This document shows positions 1 to 6,366 of a stretch of 9,913 nucleotides of DNA, one piece after another. The notes beneath the pieces were generated by a model. It searched no databases. It worked only from the letters and a program-made list of their open reading frames with translations, and had not been told where the DNA came from. Position numbers and translations under genes: made by a program. Source of the stretch: Candidatus Moranbacteria bacterium UBA1302. GTDB lineage: Bacteria > Patescibacteriota > Minisyncoccia > Moranbacterales > UBA1568. The stretch's first letter is position 1; every line of letters starts with the position of its first letter. The DNA is taken from contig DBUA01000038.1 of NCBI GenBank assembly GCA_002307715.1, positions 7,582 to 17,494 on the forward strand. Reading direction: 5' to 3'.

Positions 1-1605
1 ATGTCGCTTGCGTCGTATTTCTTGGTCATTTACGAGCATCGCAAGCCTGAGAACATTCGCGCCGGATTCCTGTATTTCCTCATGACGCATTTTGGAACCG
101 CATTCATCATGCTTTCATTCTTTTTGGCGTATCGTGCGACAGGATCGTTCAGTTTTGATGTTTGGCGGGCTGCAGCAGGAGCTATCGATCCGATGATGCA
201 GACGTTTATCTTCCTTGCAGCGCTTATCGGTTTTGGTACGAAAGCCGGCATCATACCGCTCCATATCTGGCTGCCCGAAGCACATCCAGCCGCTCCTTCG
301 CATGTTTCAGCTCTTATGTCTGGCGTCATGATCAAGACTGCCATCTTTATGTTCATCCGGATATTCTTTGATTTTTTCCCGATCGCAAGCATAGAGTGGG
401 GATTGACATTCCTTGTCTTAGGAGGAATCTCGTCATTGCTTGGTGTGCTTTATGCATTGTCTGAACATGATCTTAAGCGACTGCTTGCCTATCATAGCGT
501 CGAGAATATCGGTATTATATTGCTCGGTTTTGGCGCATCATTGACATTCATGAGTCTCGGATATGAGAAATTCGCCTTATTCGCTCTAGCTGCTGCTCTG
601 TATCATACTCTGAATCATGCCATATTTAAGGCGCTTCTTTTCTTGGGGGCAGGATCAGTCGTTGCAGCTACTGGAACGCGCAATATGGAAGAATATGGCG
701 GACTTGTGAGATTGTTACCGTTCACGTCAGCTTTCTTTCTGATCGGTTCACTTGCCATATCGGCTTTCCCTCCATTTAACGGATTTGCAAGCGAGTGGCT
801 GACGTTTCAGGCGCTTTTCATCGGAATCGTTTCTGCCAGTATCATCGTCAAAGCGATATTCATCTTCGCTATCGCAAGTCTTACGTTTACCGGTGGTTTG
901 GCGGCTGCTTGTTTCGTTAAAGCGTTTGGTGTGACATTTTTGGCGCGTCCGAGAAGCGAAGAAGCGACTCATGCACATGAGTCGGAATGGCCGATGTTGG
1001 CTGCTATGGGAATCTTGGCCGTCTTGACGTTAGTGATTGGCGTAGGGTCAGGATTTGTCATATCTTTGCTTGTCGGTATCGTTGCAAGTATCTGGCTTTC
1101 GAATCCGTCCACACTCGCATTCCCATTTCGTCAGTTTATCGAAACTCGTAGTCAGTTTGCTGATATTCTGCCACTTGATACGGTTGCCGTCATCACGCTT
1201 GCTGTTTTCGTTGTTTTGACCGTAGCCATTATGGTGCTTTCGCGTTCACGTAAAGTGTCGTATGGGCGAACTTGGGACTGCGGTACTGAACTCGGTCCGC
1301 GCATGGAAATCACATCGACGAGTTTCTCTCGTTCGCTCATCACAATCTTCCAGGGTATTCTTCGTCCGACCAAACAGACGGATGTTGAATATCATGATGA
1401 GGAGATGCGTTATTTCATAAAATCACAAGAAGTGAGGACTGGAATCGGCGATCCGTATCGCCAAGCATTATATCGTCCGCTTTCGGCAGCATTGACAATG
1501 GTCGCATCACGCGTGCGCCTTGTGCAAAGCGGTAATATCAACATGTACATACTGTACGTTTTCATAACACTCATCGCGCTTATCGTGTGGGCTGCCCGAT
1601 CATAA
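1..1605 (+). CDS. hyfB: Hydrogenase-4 subunit B-like antiporter-type proton channel (5' partial)
   Basis: Integral membrane subunit of the NuoL/M/N-MrpA antiporter family, expected to translocate protons (or Na+) in a group 4 hydrogenase-like complex. The frame is open at base 1. The ATG there is probably internal, because the first residues (M-S-L-A-S-Y-F-L-V) match the middle of TM5 in HyfB, so about 100-140 residues lie upstream. Visible family features are the broken-helix motif F-G-T-K-A-G-I-I-P-L-H-I-W-L-P with K81, K159 in D-L-K-R-L-L-A-Y, H202/H206/K210 in Y-H-T-L-N-H-A-I-F-K, and E265 in G-F-A-S-E-W-L. The C-terminal part (about residues 425-534) holds T-W-D-C-G, a polar stretch and a last membrane helix after Q-S-G-N, which is typical of HyfB/HycC rather than NuoL. 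It is followed 19 bases later by hyfC, so the two are in one operon. The family assignment is firm. The coupled ion is not known. Confidence 0.93.
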   Translation: MSLASYFLVIYEHRKPENIRAGFLYFLMTHFGTAFIMLSFFLAYRATGSFSFDVWRAAAGAIDPMMQTFIFLAALIGFGTKAGIIPLHIWLPEAHPAAPSHVSALMSGVMIKTAIFMFIRIFFDFFPIASIEWGLTFLVLGGISSLLGVLYALSEHDLKRLLAYHSVENIGIILLGFGASLTFMSLGYEKFALFALAAALYHTLNHAIFKALLFLGAGSVVAATGTRNMEEYGGLVRLLPFTSAFFLIGSLAISAFPPFNGFASEWLTFQALFIGIVSASIIVKAIFIFAIASLTFTGGLAAACFVKAFGVTFLARPRSEEATHAHESEWPMLAAMGILAVLTLVIGVGSGFVISLLVGIVASIWLSNPSTLAFPFRQFIETRSQFADILPLDTVAVITLAVFVVLTVAIMVLSRSRKVSYGRTWDCGTELGPRMEITSTSFSRSLITIFQGILRPTKQTDVEYHDEEMRYFIKSQEVRTGIGDPYRQALYRPLSAALTMVASRVRLVQSGNINMYILYVFITLIALIVWAARS

Positions 1606-1624
1606 TCGCGAACAAAGAATCCAT

Positions 1625-2578
1625 ATGACTCTTTTTTTCTCTCTCATACAAATTGTCGCCATTCCGGCTATTTCACCACTTTTCGTCGGTATTATCCGGA
1701 AGCTGAAAGCGCGTATGCAGAGTCGTGTTGGTGCGGATATTTTTCAGCCGTATCGAGACCTATCAAAGCTGTTCAAGAAGGATGAAATCATCTCGAAAGA
1801 TGCGTCATGGATAACGAAGATAGCCCCATACATCATCTTTACTGTGACAGTTGTCGTCGGTGCTGCTGTTCCTATTGTGACGACAATTATACCTTCTTTT
1901 ACTCCTGGATTTTCATTGCTACCGCTTAGCGATTTCATCGTCATGGTGTATCTTCTTGCGCTTGGGACATTTTTTCTTGCGCTCGCCGGCATGGATTCAG
2001 GGAGTGGTTTCGGCGGTTTCGGTAGCAGTCGCGAAATGATGGTCGCAGCGCTTGCTGAAGGAGGATTATTCTTTTCGCTTCTTGTCGCATCGGTTGCATC
2101 TGGCAGCGGTCATGTACCGTCGATGGTGGTATCGCTCCAAACATTGCCATTCACATCATTCATGCCTCTCATTGTCGCTTTTCTCGCGTTTTTTATAGCG
2201 CTTCTCGCTGAAAATAACCGGTTTCCGGTCGATAACCCTTCGACACATCTCGAACTTACGATGATTCATGAAGCTATGATTCTTGAATATTCCGGTAAGC
2301 GCCTTGCTCTTATGGAGTGGGCAACTGCTAATAAGCTTGTCATATTCATCGCGCTCGGAGCGAACATCTTTTTTCCGTGGGGTGTCGCCGCATCGCTTGA
2401 AGGACATGCTATATTATTAGCGTTTGTCCTCTTTTCTCTCAAGACAGGCGCACTTCTTTTTAGCATAGCGTTCATCGAATCAACGATGGCGAAGTTTCGT
2501 GTTTTCCGTGTTCCTGATCTCCTATTCACATCATTCGTCTTGGCGGTCACAGCGCTGTGCATCATCATAACGTTCTAA
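1625..2578 (+). CDS. hyfC: Hydrogenase-4 subunit C / NuoH-like membrane subunit
   Basis: Membrane subunit homologous to HycD/HyfC and to complex I NuoH (Nqo8). It anchors the soluble redox arm and passes conformational or electrostatic energy to the antiporter subunits. At 317 residues it has the normal family length, with about eight hydrophobic segments. Diagnostic motifs are R34-V-G-A-D followed by Q-P-Y-R-D-L-x-K-L-F-K-K, which is the conserved cytoplasmic loop, and D203-N-P-S-T-H-L-E210-L-T-M-I-H-E216-A-M-I-L-E221-Y-S-G, the glutamate-rich loop that lines the NuoH cavity in relatives. The wording of this loop (H-L-E-L-T-M-x-H-E-A-M) is the hydrogenase form rather than the complex I form. 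The start at 1625 is the first ATG after hyfB. Only a weak A-rich stretch (aaagaa) precedes it. Nothing looks truncated, so the coupling part of the complex appears intact. Confidence 0.93.
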   Translation: MTLFFSLIQIVAIPAISPLFVGIIRKLKARMQSRVGADIFQPYRDLSKLFKKDEIISKDASWITKIAPYIIFTVTVVVGAAVPIVTTIIPSFTPGFSLLPLSDFIVMVYLLALGTFFLALAGMDSGSGFGGFGSSREMMVAALAEGGLFFSLLVASVASGSGHVPSMVVSLQTLPFTSFMPLIVAFLAFFIALLAENNRFPVDNPSTHLELTMIHEAMILEYSGKRLALMEWATANKLVIFIALGANIFFPWGVAASLEGHAILLAFVLFSLKTGALLFSIAFIESTMAKFRVFRVPDLLFTSFVLAVTALCIIITF

Positions 2579-2587
2579 GCAAAGATT

Positions 2588-3247
2588 ATGTCTGAATACG
2601 TCCTCAACGCGCTCCTTTTCGTCGATATGGCGGCTTTTCTCGCGGTGCTTTTTATGCACCTTATCAAGAAAGATAGCCATCTTATTTGGCTGTACGCGCT
2701 CCAATCGATGGCTACGGGGCTATTTCTTCTCGGTACTGGTATCGCTGAAGAGGAACGAAGCTTGATCATGGTAGCGGCTTTGACGATTATCATCAAAGCG
2801 ATAGCGGCACCGATATTCTTTTTCCGCCTCATGGATCGATTTGGGTCCCACGGGTCATCAAGCAGTTACTTATCAACTCCGGTAACGCTTGCGGCGCTTA
2901 TGGCGCTTGTGATGTTCGCTTATTCCAGTGTCTTTCAGATTCTCGGGATGCTGTTGCCTGGAACGGTCGGTTCATTTCCGCTCAGTCTCGCCGCTATTTT
3001 CATGGCGATTTTCCTCATGATTAATCGTCGCGGTGTTTTTTCTCAAATGATCGGTATCCTCGCGCTTGAGAATAGTATCGTCCTTTTGACGGCCTGTATC
3101 GGTATTAAGCAGCCGATCGCGCTTGAAGTCGGCATCATCTCTGACATCGCGCTTTGGATTGTCATCGCTAATGCGTTCATATCGATGATTTATCGCCAGT
3201 TCGGATCGCTGAGTACATCTGATTTGAAACAGCTCACTGAAGAATAA
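2588..3247 (+). CDS. hyfE: Hydrogenase-4 subunit E-like membrane protein
   Basis: Small integral membrane protein of the HyfE family. Its C-terminal half resembles NuoK, and it links the antiporter subunits to HyfC in group 4 hydrogenase and Ehr complexes. The 219 residues fit the usual length of about 215. Roughly six or seven hydrophobic segments can be seen. The charged residue E161 sits in I-L-A-L-E-N-S-I-V-L-L, a NuoK-like membrane glutamate motif characteristic of the family, and a K sits in the segment around T-I-I-I-K-A-I-A-A-P-I-F-F. The start ATG lies 9 bases after the hyfC stop with only gcaaag upstream. HyfE is absent from true complex I, so its presence here separates this operon from nuo clusters. 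Confidence is high from both motif and position between hyfC and hyfF. Confidence 0.88.
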   Translation: MSEYVLNALLFVDMAAFLAVLFMHLIKKDSHLIWLYALQSMATGLFLLGTGIAEEERSLIMVAALTIIIKAIAAPIFFFRLMDRFGSHGSSSSYLSTPVTLAALMALVMFAYSSVFQILGMLLPGTVGSFPLSLAAIFMAIFLMINRRGVFSQMIGILALENSIVLLTACIGIKQPIALEVGIISDIALWIVIANAFISMIYRQFGSLSTSDLKQLTEE

Positions 3248-3259
3248 TCATTTCTTGAT

Positions 3260-4717
3260 ATGATGACCACATTTCTCGTAGCCGTACCGCTTGCCACTGC
3301 TTGTCTTATCGGCTTTTTGCTTCCAGCGAAATCTGTCCGTTTCATCGGTTGGTCAGCAATATTCGCTTCGTCTCTTGATTTTTTGCTCGCGCTTTTCATT
3401 GTGCCGCGTGTCGTATCCGTGGGATCAACTGGCCCTGCTTTTTGGCTTTCGCTTGATGCGTTGGCGGCATTTCTCGTGTTGATCATAACGTTAGTCGGGT
3501 TTTTTGCGAGTCTTTATTCCGTCGGTTATCTGCAAGCTGAGGTAGAAAAGGGCATCATCGGTCCGAATCGTGTCCGCCAATATTTTCTGCTTTTCGAGCT
3601 TTTCATGTTCGCCATGTTGCTGGCTGTTTCAACGACGCATCCGGTTGTCATGTGGATTGCCATAGAGGCGACAACGCTTTCGACCGCTTTCTTGATCAGT
3701 TTTTATAACAAGCCGTCAGCGACAGAGGCGGCTTGGAAATATCTTATCCTCAATTCTCTCGGATTGCTTTTGAGTCTACTTGGGACGCTTATTTTTCTGG
3801 CATTACCGCAAATCCAGACAGGTATTACCGATTGGAGCATGTTGCAAGCTTCGGCCGCCAGTTTTCATCCGCTTGCAGTCAAGATCGCTTTCGTTTTTAT
3901 TCTGGTTGGTTATGGAACGAAAGTCGGCTTGGTTCCGCTTCATACATGGAAACCTGATACGTATGCGAAAGCTCCGACACCGATGGCTGGCCTTTTGGCA
4001 AGCGTGCTCATTAATGTCGCTTTGTTCGGTATCTTGCGTTTTAAAACCGTGACGGACGCCTCGATAGGCACCGGATTTTCTTCCGGACTATTCGTGATGT
4101 TCGGTACTATATCGATCGTCTTGGCGGCGCTTATCATCTTCATACAGAAGAATTATAAGCGGATGCTCGCATATTCCGGTATCGAACATGCTGGCATTAT
4201 GGCACTCGGTTTCGGTTTCGGCGGCATCGGAACGTTCGCAGCATTGCTCCATATGCTTTATCATGCGCTCGTGAAAGCGATGCTCTTCTTTACGGCTGGA
4301 AATATTTTTCTCAAGTACAGTACAACGAAGATGAAACAGATTACGGGAGTGTTATCCGTATTACCGCTTTCTTCCGTGCTTTTTTTCGGTGGGTTTATCG
4401 CGATTGCCGGTTTGCCGCCTTTTGGAATCTTTGCGACGAAACTTCTCATCCTCTCAGCTGGTATGATGTCGTATCCATGGATTTCGGGAATCGTACTCTT
4501 TGCGCTTGCCGTTGTTTTCTTCGGATTCTTCCGACACGTGACCGCGATGTTGTTCGGGCCGATTCCTCAGGACATTGAACCGGGAGAATCGAATATGCTG
4601 ACGAAAATTCCGATAGTGCTTATGGCAGCAATCATCATTATCGTCAGTTTCGACTTGCCAGAAACGATTTCGTCTATCGTCACTGCGGCCGCCGCTTCGC
4701 TCACGCAGCCTTTTTAA
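3260..4717 (+). CDS. hyfF: Hydrogenase-4 subunit F-like antiporter-type proton channel
   Basis: Second antiporter-type (NuoM/N-like) subunit, 485 residues, slightly shorter than or equal to HyfF relatives. Conserved charged membrane residues are all present: E136 in W-I-A-I-E-A-T-T-L (the TM5 glutamate), K221 in G-Y-G-T-K-V-G-L-V-P-L-H-T-W (the broken TM7 lysine), K300 and E309 in Y-K-R-M-L-A-Y-S-G-I-E-H, H335 and K339 in L-Y-H-A-L-V-K-A-M, and K394 in I-F-A-T-K-L. The phrase L-A-Y-S-G-I-E-H-A-G is the HyfF form. Translation could begin at either of the two adjacent ATG codons (3260 or 3263), with no clear ribosome binding site. It lies 12 bases after hyfE and 11 bases before hyfG. There is no hyfD, so the complex has two antiporter-like subunits, not the three found in E. 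coli Hyf. Ion pumping looks possible because the channel residues are retained. Confidence 0.92.
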   Translation: MMTTFLVAVPLATACLIGFLLPAKSVRFIGWSAIFASSLDFLLALFIVPRVVSVGSTGPAFWLSLDALAAFLVLIITLVGFFASLYSVGYLQAEVEKGIIGPNRVRQYFLLFELFMFAMLLAVSTTHPVVMWIAIEATTLSTAFLISFYNKPSATEAAWKYLILNSLGLLLSLLGTLIFLALPQIQTGITDWSMLQASAASFHPLAVKIAFVFILVGYGTKVGLVPLHTWKPDTYAKAPTPMAGLLASVLINVALFGILRFKTVTDASIGTGFSSGLFVMFGTISIVLAALIIFIQKNYKRMLAYSGIEHAGIMALGFGFGGIGTFAALLHMLYHALVKAMLFFTAGNIFLKYSTTKMKQITGVLSVLPLSSVLFFGGFIAIAGLPPFGIFATKLLILSAGMMSYPWISGIVLFALAVVFFGFFRHVTAMLFGPIPQDIEPGESNMLTKIPIVLMAAIIIIVSFDLPETISSIVTAAAASLTQPF

Positions 4718-4728
4718 GATCCATACTT

Positions 4729-6309
4729 ATGACTGATTTCATGACTATCCTCGGAAGATACGGCCTCACGTATGCTGCGGAACGAGAAGGAAATATTCTT
4801 CTGTTCGATGTGCCCGCTGTTGAGCTTGAACAGGTGGTTCGGACTCTCAAACATGAGCATCATCTGCCGCTCAAGACAGTCGCAGCCGCCGATGAACGTA
4901 CAAACAAAGGCGTTTTCCGCATCCATTATGTGTTTGGCATTCCAAAAGAAGGAGTCTTTTTGGTACCGACCCTTTCTGTTTCCGAAGCTGATGCGACATT
5001 TCCGTCGTTGACGCTTGTTGATCAGGAATTTTCCGTTTATGAACAGGAAATCATGACCTTTTTCGGGCTTGTGCCAAAAGGACATCCACGGGCTGAACGC
5101 ATTCTTTTACATCGTGAGAATTTTTCGGAAGACCTGTATCCGCTTCGCAAGGATTTCGCATGGAATGCCAAGCAAGAACCGACAGGGAAAGAGATGCCAG
5201 CTTTCCAGCAATTCGATGGTGAAGGCGTGTACGAGATTCCAGTCGGTCCGGTGCATGCTGGTATCATCGAACCAGGACATTTTCGCTTCAGTGTCTTAGG
5301 TGAAGAGATACTTAAACTTGAACCGCGACTCGGTTATGTTCATAAGGGGACGGAAAAGCTTTTTGAAACGCTTCCGATGGAACGGAAGGTCGCATTAGCG
5401 GAACGTATTTCCGGCGATAGCTCATTCCATCACGCGCTTGCTTTCGCTCAAGCTATTGAAGCGCTTGCTGCAGCGGAATTGTCTGAACGAGCGAAGCTTT
5501 TGCGTGTCATCTATGCTGAACTTGAACGTCTAGCGAACCATTTCAATGATATAGCGTTCATCATGCTCGATACCGGATTGAGTTTCGGAGGTAGTCAGGG
5601 AACGAGGCTTCGAGAACGAGCGCTCCAATGGAACGAGCGACTTTCCGGAAATCGTTTCCTTCGAGGCGTTATTGTTCCGGGTGGCGTGACTTGCGATATT
5701 GATGCTGAAACCGTTCGGAAGTTCCAAGACGATCTTGAAGTGTTAGAAGAAGATTTCCGCGAAATTATTGAAGCAGCCAAAGAGAGCGATTCACTGTTGA
5801 ATCGTCTCCATGGGACAGGACGTCTTGATGCGAAAATTGGACGTGATCATGGTGTGGTCGGTATTGCTGCTCGCGCTGTCGGTATCAATATCGATGCGCG
5901 CGCTGACTTTCCGTATGCCGCTTACGATGGGCTGCAATGGAGTGTTCCGACCGAATCCTCCGGAGACGTCTGTGCCCGTTTTTTCGTCCGTATCCGTGAA
6001 GTCCATCAGTCGTTCAGGCTGCTCAGTCAAGCGCTTACGCTTCTGCCCCATACAAAAGGAAATCTCACGGCTTCTATCGGGAATTTGCCGTTTGAGGCGC
6101 ATGCGGTCGGTATCGTTGAAGGTTGGCGAGGCGACATCGTGTATTTCATAGCGACAGATGATCTGGGGGCGCTCTCACGAGTCAAAGTGCGCGATCCATC
6201 CTTCTTGAACTGGCAGGTCTTTCCATATGTCGTGACGAATGATATCGTGCCTGATTTCCCGCTTATCAATAAGAGTTTCAATCTGTCCTATACGGGAAAT
6301 GATCTCTGA
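4729..6309 (+). CDS. hyfG: Hydrogenase-like large subunit (NuoC-NuoD fusion) lacking all four NiFe-ligand cysteines (Ehr-type)
   Basis: Soluble catalytic-arm subunit homologous to HycE/HyfG. Residues about 1-145 form a NuoC-like domain ending in E-D-L-Y-P-L-R-K-D-F. From about residue 165 a NuoD/HycE-like domain begins with V-G-P-V-H176-A-G-I-I-E181-P-G-H-F-R-F and L-G-Y-V-H-K-G-T-E. In active enzymes the next block is R-V-C-G-I-C; here it is R226-I-S228-G-D-S231-S-F-H-H. The C-terminal D-P-C-x-x-C-T is replaced by K-S-F-N518-L-S-Y521-T-G, and the protein ends at L526. The only cysteines, C322 and C415, are elsewhere. No in-frame TGA occurs, so selenocysteine is excluded, and no alternative frame supplies the cysteines. 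A normal NiFe(CN)2CO site therefore cannot form. This matches Ehr-type large subunits as known from the literature. The start is the first ATG, 11 bases after hyfF; ATG at 4741 is an alternative. Electron donor and acceptor are unknown. Redox chemistry at a retained FeS or quinone site would be inference. Confidence 0.9.
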   Translation: MTDFMTILGRYGLTYAAEREGNILLFDVPAVELEQVVRTLKHEHHLPLKTVAAADERTNKGVFRIHYVFGIPKEGVFLVPTLSVSEADATFPSLTLVDQEFSVYEQEIMTFFGLVPKGHPRAERILLHRENFSEDLYPLRKDFAWNAKQEPTGKEMPAFQQFDGEGVYEIPVGPVHAGIIEPGHFRFSVLGEEILKLEPRLGYVHKGTEKLFETLPMERKVALAERISGDSSFHHALAFAQAIEALAAAELSERAKLLRVIYAELERLANHFNDIAFIMLDTGLSFGGSQGTRLRERALQWNERLSGNRFLRGVIVPGGVTCDIDAETVRKFQDDLEVLEEDFREIIEAAKESDSLLNRLHGTGRLDAKIGRDHGVVGIAARAVGINIDARADFPYAAYDGLQWSVPTESSGDVCARFFVRIREVHQSFRLLSQALTLLPHTKGNLTASIGNLPFEAHAVGIVEGWRGDIVYFIATDDLGALSRVKVRDPSFLNWQVFPYVVTNDIVPDFPLINKSFNLSYTGNDL

Positions 6310-6326
6310 TCCCGTACCGCTGGCGA

Positions 6327-6340
6327 TTATTACGTAATAA
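6327..6340. repeat. 14-base perfect palindrome, possible operator
   Basis: The 14 bases TTATTACGTAATAA read the same on both strands and lie 18 bases after the hyfG stop. The core TACGTA recurs at 6343-6348 and 6355-6360, giving three copies within 30 bases. The right edge overlaps the adjacent inverted repeat by four bases. A palindrome of this length is typical of a dimeric repressor site, but no regulator is visible in the window. It could also be simply part of an A+T-rich intergenic hairpin. Confidence 0.6.
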
Positions 6341-6366
6341 GATACGTAACTCATTACGTATCTTAT
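6337..6366. repeat. Perfect 13-bp inverted repeat with 4-base loop between hyfG and the flavoprotein gene
   Basis: The arms at 6337-6349 (ATAAGATACGTAA) and 6354-6366 are exact reverse complements, separated by CTCA. RNA from either strand could form a stable 13-bp hairpin. It is not followed by a T-run on the plus strand, so it is not a classical intrinsic terminator; an mRNA-stabilising or processing structure, or a protein binding site, are alternatives. The right arm touches the GTG (6367) that could be the first codon of the next gene, so it would affect translation from that start. Confidence 0.7.

Noticed and set aside
5410..6291. Selenocysteine or frameshift hiding the cysteines
   Set aside because: The codons at the ligand positions are TCC, AGC, AAT and TAT; there is no in-frame TGA before the stop, and the other frames show no CxxC coding at these places.
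1..6309. Respiratory complex I (nuo) operon
   Set aside because: HyfE, the HycD-type loop H-L-E-L-T-M-x-H-E-A-M and the HycE-type G-P-V-H-A-G-I-I-E-P-G-H-F are hydrogenase-4 family features, and the order B-C-E-F-G is not a nuo order.
4729..6309. Active H2-evolving or H2-oxidising group 4 hydrogenase
   Set aside because: All four nickel-ligand cysteines are missing.
6337..6366. Intrinsic terminator of the hyf operon
   Set aside because: The stem is A+T-rich and no T-run follows on the plus strand, so only a structured repeat is claimed.
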